Assembly: GCA_023621995.1 (NCBI GenBank)
Contig: JAMOAB010000124.1
Span: forward strand, 1 to 64,000
Direction: 5' to 3'
From: Bacillota bacterium
GTDB taxonomy: Bacteria > Bacillota > Clostridia > Caldicoprobacterales > Xylanivirgaceae
DNA: 64,000 nt
In this document: piece by piece, positions 56,423 to 64,000 of the stretch
Numbering within the stretch: the stretch's first letter is position 1
How the letters are laid out: every line of letters begins with the position of its first letter
The notes under the pieces: generated by a model
Told to the model about the DNA's origin: nothing
The model's database searches: none
What the model saw: only the letters and a program-made list of their open reading frames with translations
Position numbers and translations under genes: made by a program

Positions 56423-56452
56423 TTGTTTTTTACTGATACAATAGTGTATAAT
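56423..56452 (+). promoter_or_regulatory. sigma-A promoter of glmU-prs-pth-mfd
   Basis: TTGTTT (56423-56428), 18-nt spacer, TATAAT (56447-56452). It follows the spoVG terminator, so glmU and the genes behind it have separate transcription. Confidence 0.65.
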
Positions 56453-56492
56453 ATACTTGCAAGTGTTGTTTGGATATGGAGGCGAGTGTGTA

Positions 56493-57881
56493 ATGGACGA
56501 TATATATATAATAATAATGGCAGCAGGAGAGGGGACTAGAATGAAAAGTAGGCTGCCTAAGGTGCTCCATAGAGTATGTGGTCGTCCCATAATAGACTAT
56601 ATACTAGATGGGGCTAATGCTGTTTCAAAGAACTTACCTATCTTAGTTATAGGTCACGGAGCAGATCAGGTGGTAGAGCACATAGGAGATAAGGCACTAT
56701 ATGCGAAGCAGGAGAGGCGACTTGGCACTGGTCATGCTGTAATGATGGCAGCTCCATATATAGAAGGTAAAGACGGCTATGTTGTAGTACTAGCCGGTGA
56801 CACACCCCTTATAAGGGGCGAGACATTAAACTCTATGATAGAATATACCATAGATGGAGGTTATAGTGCTGTTGCCCTGTCAGCTAAGGTAGATGATGCT
56901 ACAGGTTATGGGAGGATCATTCGTACTCCAAATGGAGATTTTGATAGGATAGTAGAACATAAAGATGCAACGGAGGCTGAACGGACAATAGATGAGATAA
57001 ATGCATCAATGTACTGTTTTCGTATAGATAGTCTGCTTTCAAGTCTTGATAGCTTAAGCAGTGCAAATGCACAAGGGGAATATTACCTTACCGACACCCT
57101 TACCATAATTAAGGATAAAGGGGAAAAGGTAGGAGTATATTGTTTAGACGACTATACAGAGATATTAGGAGTAAATACTAGAGGGCAGCTTAGCTATGCA
57201 GATAGGATGATGCGTTATAGGATAAATAATTTCCATATGGAAGAAGGAGTCACAATTATAGATCCACATAATACCTACATATCTCCCTATGTGAAAATAG
57301 GGGAAGATACAGTAATCTATCCTGGTAACGTTTTAGAGGGGAAGACAAAGATAGGCAGAGGTTGTACATTATATCCCAACAATAGGATATGTAATTCCCA
57401 AGTAGGAGATGGGAGTACTTCGGAGTCCTCTGTAATACTTGATAGTATAATAGGTGCTCATACATACATAGGACCATTTGCCTATATAAGACCTGGAAGC
57501 CAGATAGGGGATAACGTCAAGATTGGAGACTTTGTAGAGATAAAAAATTCAAAAATAGGAGATGAAACTAAAGTTGCCCACTTGTCATATGTGGGAGATG
57601 CGACTGTTGGACGGAATGTAAATATAGGGTGTGGCGCCGTATTTGTAAACTACGACGGATACGTAAAACATAGGACAGAAGTAGGAGATAATGCATTTAT
57701 AGGATGTAATGTAAACCTTGTGGCTCCCGTTACCGTTGAGGACAATACTTTTGTAGCCGCAGGGTCGACCATAACCGATAACGTGCCAGAGGATGCTCTG
57801 GCAATTGCCCGGTCGAGGCAGGTCAACAAAGAAGGCTGGGTTTCTAAGAGAAGACACGAGAAAGAACAGGAAGAAAATTAA
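56493..57881 (+). CDS. glmU: Bifunctional GlcNAc-1-P uridyltransferase / GlcN-1-P acetyltransferase
   Basis: Makes UDP-GlcNAc for wall synthesis, feeding MurA. The 462-residue protein has an N-terminal uridyltransferase with AAGEGTRMKSRLPKVLH (~9-25) and AGDTPLI metal site (~103). A C-terminal left-handed beta-helix (~250-440) follows with VKIGDFVEIKNSKIGDETKVAHLSYVGDATVG (in part) and the trimeric acetyltransferase site. The ATG at 56493 follows GGAGGCGAG; the 12-codon-longer start at 56457 falls close to the predicted transcription start. Confidence 0.97.
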   Translation: MDDIYIIIMAAGEGTRMKSRLPKVLHRVCGRPIIDYILDGANAVSKNLPILVIGHGADQVVEHIGDKALYAKQERRLGTGHAVMMAAPYIEGKDGYVVVLAGDTPLIRGETLNSMIEYTIDGGYSAVALSAKVDDATGYGRIIRTPNGDFDRIVEHKDATEAERTIDEINASMYCFRIDSLLSSLDSLSSANAQGEYYLTDTLTIIKDKGEKVGVYCLDDYTEILGVNTRGQLSYADRMMRYRINNFHMEEGVTIIDPHNTYISPYVKIGEDTVIYPGNVLEGKTKIGRGCTLYPNNRICNSQVGDGSTSESSVILDSIIGAHTYIGPFAYIRPGSQIGDNVKIGDFVEIKNSKIGDETKVAHLSYVGDATVGRNVNIGCGAVFVNYDGYVKHRTEVGDNAFIGCNVNLVAPVTVEDNTFVAAGSTITDNVPEDALAIARSRQVNKEGWVSKRRHEKEQEEN

Positions 57882-57904
57882 TTTTTTAGGAGGAGAACGG
57901 AAAG

Positions 57905-58858
57905 ATGATAATTCATGGGACAGGCCTTAAAATATTTACAGCCAATTCAAACGTAGACTTGGCTAAGAATATAGCAAAGCATATAGGTGTACCTATAGGC
58001 AATGCCCTGGTGACAACTTTTAGCGATGGAGAGATTTCAGTAAACATACATGAGACAGTGAGAGGATCAGATGTGTTTGTAGTCCAATCTACATGCTCAC
58101 CAGTAAATGATAATCTCATGGAACTATTGATAATGATAGATGCCTTTAAGAGGGCGTCTGCTGCTAGGATAACTGCTGTTATACCATACTATGGATATGC
58201 CAGACAGGATAGGAAGACAAAAGCTAGGGATCCTATTACTGCAAAATTAGTAGCTGACCTCATAACGAGCGCCGGCGCCGATAGGGTGCTTACCATGGAT
58301 CTTCATGCAGCCCAAATTCAGGGGTTTTTCGACATACCCGTTGATCACCTATTAGGGGTTCCCATACTCGCTCAATATTTTGTTGAGGAGGGCTTTGAAG
58401 GAGATGATTTAGTCGTAGTGTCTCCTGATTTAGGGAGCGTAACTAGAGCAAGGAATTTTGCCCACAGGCTCAATGCACCCCTTGCCATAATTGATAAAAG
58501 GCGGCCTAAGGCCAATGTTGCAGAGGTTATGAACATAATAGGGGAGGTCAAAGGTAGGAGGGCAATTCTCATAGACGATCTGATAGATACTGCAGGTACC
58601 ATTACTCAGGGGGCAACTGCCCTCGTTGAGAAGGGTGCTAAGGAGGTATATGCATGCTGTACCCATGGAGTACTATCGGGCCCTGCAATTGAGCGAATTG
58701 CAAATTCACCTATTAAAAAGCTTGTCATAACGGATACAGTACCCTTGACACCAGAGAAGCGTATAGATAAGATTGAGGTACTATCTGTGGCACCACTATT
58801 TGCTGAAGCCATAGATAGAATATATGAGGGACTACCGGTTAGCATATTATTCGAATGA
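57905..58858 (+). CDS. prs: Ribose-phosphate pyrophosphokinase
   Basis: Makes PRPP, the co-inducer of PurR and substrate of Upp, both encoded in this window. The 317-residue class I enzyme has [10 protein letters not shown], the ATP-binding flexible loop [11 protein letters not shown] (~97-107), [12 protein letters not shown] (~130) and the PRPP loop [14 protein letters not shown] (~220-233). It starts with ATG after AGGAGG, 24 bases behind glmU, in the conserved glmU-prs-pth operon. Confidence 0.97.
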   Translation: MIIHGTGLKIFTANSNVDLAKNIAKHIGVPIGNALVTTFSDGEISVNIHETVRGSDVFVVQSTCSPVNDNLMELLIMIDAFKRASAARITAVIPYYGYARQDRKTKARDPITAKLVADLITSAGADRVLTMDLHAAQIQGFFDIPVDHLLGVPILAQYFVEEGFEGDDLVVVSPDLGSVTRARNFAHRLNAPLAIIDKRRPKANVAEVMNIIGEVKGRRAILIDDLIDTAGTITQGATALVEKGAKEVYACCTHGVLSGPAIERIANSPIKKLVITDTVPLTPEKRIDKIEVLSVAPLFAEAIDRIYEGLPVSILFE

Positions 58859-58873
58859 CAGGGGAGGTCATGA

Positions 58874-59437
58874 ATGTTTGCAATTATAGGATTGGGTAAT
58901 CCAGGAGATAAATATCGCTATACCAGACATAATACAGGTTTTATGGTATTGGATATGCTGGCTAGTACACTCAATATTGAGATAAATAAACTAAAACACA
59001 GGGCTTTGATAGGTGAAGGTTGGATAGAAGATGAAAAGGTCATACTTGTGAAACCCCAAACCTTTATGAATCTAAGTGGAGAATGTGTATTGGATATTAA
59101 AAACTTCTATAAGTTAGAAGATTCACATATTATTGTAATATATGATGATATAGACATAGATGTGGGGAGGATAAGAATTCGTCCATCAGGTAGTGCTGGC
59201 ACCCACAATGGCATGAGATCCATAATATATAATCTTGGGAGCGAGAACTTTCCCCGTATTCGCATCGGAATAGGCAGACCGCCGGAGCATGTGGACCTTA
59301 CACATTATGTATTATCACCTTTTAGTAAAGTGGAGATTCCTAAAATGGAGGAGGCGGCTCAAAAAGCGGTGGAAGGTGCTAAGCTCATAGTTACGAAGGG
59401 TATATCCCATGCCATGAATGAATGCAATGGAGGATGA
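58874..59437 (+). CDS. pth: Peptidyl-tRNA hydrolase
   Basis: Cleaves peptidyl-tRNA dropped by ribosomes. The 187-residue protein has the family opening IIGLGNPGDKYRYTRHNTGFM with catalytic His19, the KPQTFMNLSG clamp and the Asp-containing VIYDDIDIDVGRIRIRPSGSAGTHNGMRSI (in part). In Bacillus it is called spoVC. The stress protein gene ctc, often between prs and pth, is missing. mfd starts seven bases after. Confidence 0.96.
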   Translation: MFAIIGLGNPGDKYRYTRHNTGFMVLDMLASTLNIEINKLKHRALIGEGWIEDEKVILVKPQTFMNLSGECVLDIKNFYKLEDSHIIVIYDDIDIDVGRIRIRPSGSAGTHNGMRSIIYNLGSENFPRIRIGIGRPPEHVDLTHYVLSPFSKVEIPKMEEAAQKAVEGAKLIVTKGISHAMNECNGG

Positions 59438-59443
59438 ATATAG

Positions 59444-62400
59444 ATGATTCCTATATGGCTTCAACCTATGGAAATTTGGAGTGAATTTAAGCGAATAAAG
59501 TCATCTTTTGAGAAGACTTGTGGTGATATTGAGATAGTGGGCTTATCTGATACACAGAAAGCCCACATAATATCTAGTATACTTTATCCAGTGAGTTCTA
59601 ATAATCTATTTATAACCTACGATGAAGCTCAGGCTCGACAGTTATATGGGGATTTACAATTTTTTCTAGGGGATAAAGTAGTATATCTTCCAGCAAAGGA
59701 GGTCTCCTATTACAATATAATAGCTCGGAGCAAGGATATAGATTCTGCACGTCTTAAGGTACTAAACACTGTTATAGGGGAAGAGGGAACGTTAGTGGTG
59801 GCTTCAGTAGAAGCCATACTTTTTTATACGATTCCACCTAATCTATACAGGAGATATGTGTTTAACTTACGTGTAGGTGATGTCATAGCATTAGATGTGT
59901 TCAGGGAACGACTTATATCCATGGGTTATGAAGAGGTGGGGGAGGTAGAAGGGGCAGGCCAATTTAGTCAAAGGGGTGGTATATTAGATATATTTACACT
60001 TACCCATGATACTCCATTTAGGATAGAATTCTTTGATATAGAGATAGATTCTATCCGTAAGTTTGACCCCATCTCCCAGCTATCTACCGATAATGTTGAC
60101 AGTATAACTATACCACCATGTAGTGAGCTTATAATATCTTCTGAGACATCACTTAGGATAGCGTCGCAGATAGAAGAATCCCTTGCAGAGTATTTAGATG
60201 GTAATATACCTTTGGAAGCCAGACAGAGGGAACACCTGGAGGAAAAGATACAAGGAGTAATAGAAAAACTCCAAAACAATATAATAGACGACTACCTAGA
60301 GACGTTTTTATCCTATATATATTCTGAACCTGCTACCATATTGGACTATATAGATGGTGTAATATTTTTAGATGAGCCTTCACGTATACGTGAGGGATAT
60401 GACACGTGGCTATTTGAGTTTCAAGAGCGCTTTAAGCACAACCTAGAACAGGGGGAGGTTCTTCCCCAACAAGCCCATGTATTCCTTCCATATGACCATA
60501 TGCTGTCAGATTTACAATCTTTTAAAAAAGTAATACTTAGGGGACTACCTAAGATGGATGAGACATTTCATCCTAAGGTTATCTATAACGTATATGCTAG
60601 ATCTCTACCTTCGTATCAGGGTAAAATAGATATGTTGGCAGATGATATAAAGTTTTGGAAGGACAAGGGCTACAGTACAATACTCCTAACAGGTACAGAT
60701 TCTCGGGGAGATGGAGTCAGGTCTGCACTCTCAGAGTTTGGATTGGAAGTAGTCATTCAAGATAATATGGATGGCAGGATACTACCTGGGCAGGTAATAT
60801 GTGTGCCTGGCAGTATAAGTAAGGGCTTTGAATATGTAGATGGAAAAATTGTAATGGTAAGTGATACTGAGGTCTATGGTTTTTCTAAGAAGAGAGCTCC
60901 CACAAGGAAGAGACGAAGGCGGAGCATAGATCCATTTACCGATCTTAAAGTAGGCGACTATGTGGTCCATGAGAACCATGGTATAGGCAGATATCTAGGG
61001 ATAGAAAAGCTTACAGTAGGTGGACAGCGAAGGGATTATCTTAATATACAATATTCTGGCTCAGATACCCTATATGTTCCCACCGATCAGATGGAGACTA
61101 TACAACCGTATATAGGTATGGAAGATGGCAGACCTAAGCTATCCAAGCTTGGAGGTAGTGAATGGCAAAGGACAAAGGCAAAGGCTAGAGAGTCGGCAAA
61201 AGAGCTTGCCTATAGTCTTGTAGACCTCTATGCTACTCGTGAGAGCATTAAAGGTTTTAAATTTTCACCCGATACCGATTGGCAAAGACAGTTTGAAGAT
61301 ATGTTTCCCCATGAGGAGACAGACGATCAGCTCCAAGCTATAGAAGACATAAAGAGGGATATGGAATCTGATAGGGTAATGGATAGATTGCTCTGTGGTG
61401 ATGTAGGATATGGGAAGACAGAGGTTGCAATACGGGCAGCATTTAAAGGGGTAATGGATGGCAAACAAGTAGCTGTACTTGCCCCTACAACCATATTGGC
61501 TCAACAACATTACACCACTTTTTCCCAAAGGTTTGAAGATTTTCCCTTTAGAGTGGAGGTCTTAAGTCGCTTTAAGACACCTGCTGAGCAAAGGAATATA
61601 ATAGAAGGGATTCGTATGGGAGGTGTGGACGTTGTAATAGGCACCCATAGACTTCTAAGTAACGATATCAAGTTCAAGGATCTAGGGCTTCTCATAGTGG
61701 ATGAGGAACAGCGATTTGGTGTAGGGCACAAGGAGGCCATAAAAAACATAAAAAAGGATGTAGATGTCCTAACATTGACAGCCACTCCCATACCTCGAAC
61801 TCTTCATATGTCACTTGTTGGTATACGGGATATAAGCATAATTGAAACTCCTCCAGAGGAGCGTTATCCGGTAGAGACCTATGTAGTAGAGTATAGTCCT
61901 TCTCTGATAAGGGAAGTAGTGAGGCGGGAGGTTGCAAGGGGAGGACAAGTATATTTTGTATATAATAAGGTAAGGCATATTGACTGGATGGCAGGAGAGC
62001 TATCTAAACTCATGCCAGATGTGAACATTGGCGTTGCCCATGGGCAGTTGAGTGAACGTAGGCTAGAGAGGGTTATGATGGACTTCTATGATGGCAAATA
62101 TGATATGCTACTTTGCTCAACTATAATAGAAAGTGGGCTGGACATACCCAATGTCAATACTGTAATTGTATACGATGCCGATCATTTTGGCCTGTCTCAG
62201 CTCTATCAACTAAGGGGCAGGGTTGGGCGTTCCAACCGGCGAGCATATGCGTATTTCACCTATCAAAAAGACAAGGTATTATCAGAAGTTGCAGAAAAGA
62301 GGCTCAAGGCAATACGCGAGTTTACTGAATTTGGTGCAGGGTTTAAGATAGCCATGCGGGATATGGAAATACGGGGGACAGGAAACTTGCTAGGTCCAGA

Positions 62401-62953
62401 GCAACATGGGCATATGGCAGCTATTGGTTATGATCTCTATTGTAAACTTTTGAATGAAGCCATAGCTACTGCTAAGGGAGAGGAGCCCAAACCAGAGATA
62501 GAACCTACTATAGATATAAAAACAGATGCCTATATAGATAGCTCCTATATACCACATGAATCTCATAAAATAGAATTTTACAAGAAGATAGCGTCCATAG
62601 AGAATAAAGAGGATAAATTGGATATAGAGGATGAACTCATCGATAGGTTTGGGGACATGCCACGACCTGTAGAACACCTTATAGATATTGCCTACATAAA
62701 GTCAATGGCAAAGCATTTAGGGATAGTTGAAGTAATTGAGCGAGATAAACAAATAGTATTCAAATTAGTAGATGGGATGGGCCTATCTTCTAGGACAATA
62801 ATGGTAATATTAAATGAATATAGGAAGACGCTTAAATACACAAGTTCTCCAAAACCTATATTTACTTTAGATTTGAGTGATATCTCTGCCAAGGATAAGC
62901 TTGGGATAATAAAGGAAGTATTAGAGAGAATTTTACAATTGCAACATGACTAG
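59444..62953 (+). CDS. mfd: Transcription-repair coupling factor
   Basis: A 1169-residue translocase that removes RNA polymerase stalled at lesions and recruits UvrA. Domain order: UvrB-like N-terminus (~30-340), RNA-polymerase-interacting CarD-like domain (DPFTDLKVGDYVVHENHGIGRYLGI in part, ~495-560), RecG-type motor with Walker A LCGDVGYGKTEVA (~650), DEEQRF motif II (~750), TATPIPRT, and QLRGRVGRSNRRAYAY (motif VI), then the TRCF C-terminal domain. GGAGGATG precedes ATG. Complete, with no frameshift. Confidence 0.97.
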   Translation: MIPIWLQPMEIWSEFKRIKSSFEKTCGDIEIVGLSDTQKAHIISSILYPVSSNNLFITYDEAQARQLYGDLQFFLGDKVVYLPAKEVSYYNIIARSKDIDSARLKVLNTVIGEEGTLVVASVEAILFYTIPPNLYRRYVFNLRVGDVIALDVFRERLISMGYEEVGEVEGAGQFSQRGGILDIFTLTHDTPFRIEFFDIEIDSIRKFDPISQLSTDNVDSITIPPCSELIISSETSLRIASQIEESLAEYLDGNIPLEARQREHLEEKIQGVIEKLQNNIIDDYLETFLSYIYSEPATILDYIDGVIFLDEPSRIREGYDTWLFEFQERFKHNLEQGEVLPQQAHVFLPYDHMLSDLQSFKKVILRGLPKMDETFHPKVIYNVYARSLPSYQGKIDMLADDIKFWKDKGYSTILLTGTDSRGDGVRSALSEFGLEVVIQDNMDGRILPGQVICVPGSISKGFEYVDGKIVMVSDTEVYGFSKKRAPTRKRRRRSIDPFTDLKVGDYVVHENHGIGRYLGIEKLTVGGQRRDYLNIQYSGSDTLYVPTDQMETIQPYIGMEDGRPKLSKLGGSEWQRTKAKARESAKELAYSLVDLYATRESIKGFKFSPDTDWQRQFEDMFPHEETDDQLQAIEDIKRDMESDRVMDRLLCGDVGYGKTEVAIRAAFKGVMDGKQVAVLAPTTILAQQHYTTFSQRFEDFPFRVEVLSRFKTPAEQRNIIEGIRMGGVDVVIGTHRLLSNDIKFKDLGLLIVDEEQRFGVGHKEAIKNIKKDVDVLTLTATPIPRTLHMSLVGIRDISIIETPPEERYPVETYVVEYSPSLIREVVRREVARGGQVYFVYNKVRHIDWMAGELSKLMPDVNIGVAHGQLSERRLERVMMDFYDGKYDMLLCSTIIESGLDIPNVNTVIVYDADHFGLSQLYQLRGRVGRSNRRAYAYFTYQKDKVLSEVAEKRLKAIREFTEFGAGFKIAMRDMEIRGTGNLLGPEQHGHMAAIGYDLYCKLLNEAIATAKGEEPKPEIEPTIDIKTDAYIDSSYIPHESHKIEFYKKIASIENKEDKLDIEDELIDRFGDMPRPVEHLIDIAYIKSMAKHLGIVEVIERDKQIVFKLVDGMGLSSRTIMVILNEYRKTLKYTSSPKPIFTLDLSDISAKDKLGIIKEVLERILQLQHD

Positions 62954-63010
62954 ATTATATATATAATAAACCTATATGATCTTACTACTGAGAAAGGATT
63001 GATTTTTAGA

Positions 63011-64000
63011 ATGAAGAGAATAAAGAGGGTTGGTCTCATATTATGTATCATATCCCTGTTTGTATCTGCAGTAGGGTGTGACACAGTAAAGGTAGACCCA
63101 GAGAAGGACAGGCAACGGGTGGTTGCCAAGGTAGATGGTGATGAGATATTAAAGGGTGAATTTTTAGACCTCTATAACCAATACAAGGGGATTTATGGTA
63201 TAACTGATGAAGTAGAGGACAATCCTGAATATAAAGATACCATTGCTCAGGTAAAAGGTATGATATTAGATCAACTTATAACGGAAAAAATAGTATATAA
63301 TAAAGCAGTTGAATCAGGTTTCAAGGTAGACGATGAGGCAAAAGCCGATATAAAGAAGCAAATTTTAGAGGAACTTGAAGAAAGTCTAAAACTTGATGAA
63401 GAAAATGGAGAAGATGTAGAAGAACTTGCCAAGGAGCAGTTAGCTGAATATTTGGAACTGTCTGGAATGACAGAAGATGAATTTTGGGAGTTGGCAGCTA
63501 AGCAAGAGAAGATAAATCAATTTGCTGAAGAGCTCTTAGCAGAGGTTGAAGTGACTGATGCTGATATCAAGGAATATTATGAGAAGCAGTTAAAGGAGCA
63601 GAAGGAAAATCCAGATACAATAGATATGGCTCCCCTCCAGCTTCACAGGCCGGCAGGCTATATAAGAGTAAAGCATATTCTCATAGAACTTCCAGAAGAT
63701 GTTAGACTAGAGCATGCAAAACTTCTATCTGAACAGAAGGATAAAGAGGCAGAGGAACTACTGCAAAAGGAGTTAAAAAATATAGAGCCGAAGGCCAAGG
63801 ATGTCCTTGAAAAGGCCAAATCAGGCGAAAATTTTGAAAAGCTCATAGAGGAATATAACTTTGATACAGGCATGGATATAGAAGAGGGCTATGTAATAAA
63901 TGAGGACACCAACTTTGTAGAATCCTTTAAGGATGCAGCATTTAGCCTTAAAAAAGAAGGAGATATATCAGATCTTGTAGCTAGTGACTATGGCTATCAT
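63011..64000 (+). CDS. SurA/PrsA-type peptidyl-prolyl isomerase lipoprotein (3' end cut off)
   Basis: The first 330 codons of an extracytoplasmic foldase, open at the right window edge. A signal peptide (~5-22) ends in AVGC, a plausible lipobox, so it is probably a lipoprotein like PrsA. A SurA-N-like helical domain spans ~35-190 (VDGDEILKGEFLDLYNQY start). A parvulin rotamase domain begins at YIRVKHILIELPED (~217) with a helical insertion rich in Lys/Glu, and continues past the edge. It starts 57 bases after mfd with AAAGGA upstream. Confidence 0.9.
   Translation, partial: MKRIKRVGLILCIISLFVSAVGCDTVKVDPEKDRQRVVAKVDGDEILKGEFLDLYNQYKGIYGITDEVEDNPEYKDTIAQVKGMILDQLITEKIVYNKAVESGFKVDDEAKADIKKQILEELEESLKLDEENGEDVEELAKEQLAEYLELSGMTEDEFWELAAKQEKINQFAEELLAEVEVTDADIKEYYEKQLKEQKENPDTIDMAPLQLHRPAGYIRVKHILIELPEDVRLEHAKLLSEQKDKEAEELLQKELKNIEPKAKDVLEKAKSGENFEKLIEEYNFDTGMDIEEGYVINEDTNFVESFKDAAFSLKKEGDISDLVASDYGYH

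Overview
The window is AT-rich DNA from an anaerobic, endospore-forming, flagellated member of the Firmicutes, most likely class Clostridia. The evidence is gene content: spo0A, sipL, spoIIR, sleB-ypeB, an alpha/beta SASP, spoIID, spoIIQ, spoIIID and spoVG, a V/A-type ATPase, a GTP-type PEP carboxykinase and paralogous flagellar rod proteins. Isoleucine ATA and arginine AGG/AGA codons are visibly frequent. Genus cannot be fixed from the sequence. No rRNA, tRNA, CRISPR, insertion sequence or prophage was seen.

Layout. 1-6.2 kb: the start of a leftward unknown gene with a structured leader, a Glu-rich unknown protein, cysK, leftward pckG, and spo0A. 6.2-6.6 kb: a gene-free stretch holding a dense cluster of DnaA-box-like 9-mers followed by AT-rich DNA. 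6.6-14.1 kb: a small zinc-ribbon protein, veg, sipL, ispE, a MobA-like nucleotidyltransferase, spoIIR, sleB, ypeB and a SASP. 14.1-17.8 kb: leftward ddl-murI-pyrG. 18-28.8 kb: fba, rho, an AI-2E-type membrane protein, rpmE, yqhQ-like, prmC, prfA, a ZIP transporter, ywlC, ywlE and upp. 28.9-37.4 kb: a nine-gene V/A-type ATPase operon. 37.5-46.8 kb: ywmB, murA, spoIID, spoIIQ, a PfkB kinase with a CBM9-like protein, spoIIID, mbl and two flagellar rod genes. 46.9-54.8 kb: accessory metabolism, comprising an MFS transporter, an orphan glycosidase-like protein, an amino-acid ABC transporter, a DppA-like peptidase, fabZ and a TtcA-like enzyme. 55.1-64 kb: purR, spoVG, glmU, prs, pth, mfd and a truncated SurA/PrsA-type foldase.

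How the genes fit together. The window interleaves two neighbourhoods that in Bacillus subtilis lie on opposite sides of the replication origin: veg-ispE-purR-spoVG-glmU-prs-pth-mfd and pyrG-rho-rpmE-prfA-ywlC-ywlE-upp-[ATP synthase]-ywmB-murA-spoIID-spoIIID-mbl-flhO-flhP-fabZ. In the slot between upp and ywmB-murA-spoIID, where B. subtilis has its F1Fo ATP synthase, this genome has a V/A-type ATPase whose c subunit carries the sodium-binding residue set known from Enterococcus hirae NtpK. Most genes right of 5.4 kb point rightward.

The observations most worth following up are the DnaA-box cluster beside spo0A, the V/A-type ATPase in the F-type slot, the stem enclosing the ribosome binding site of the ZIP gene, the orphan glycosidase-like protein, the roughly 400-nt rho leader, and the left-edge leader with overlapping hairpins.
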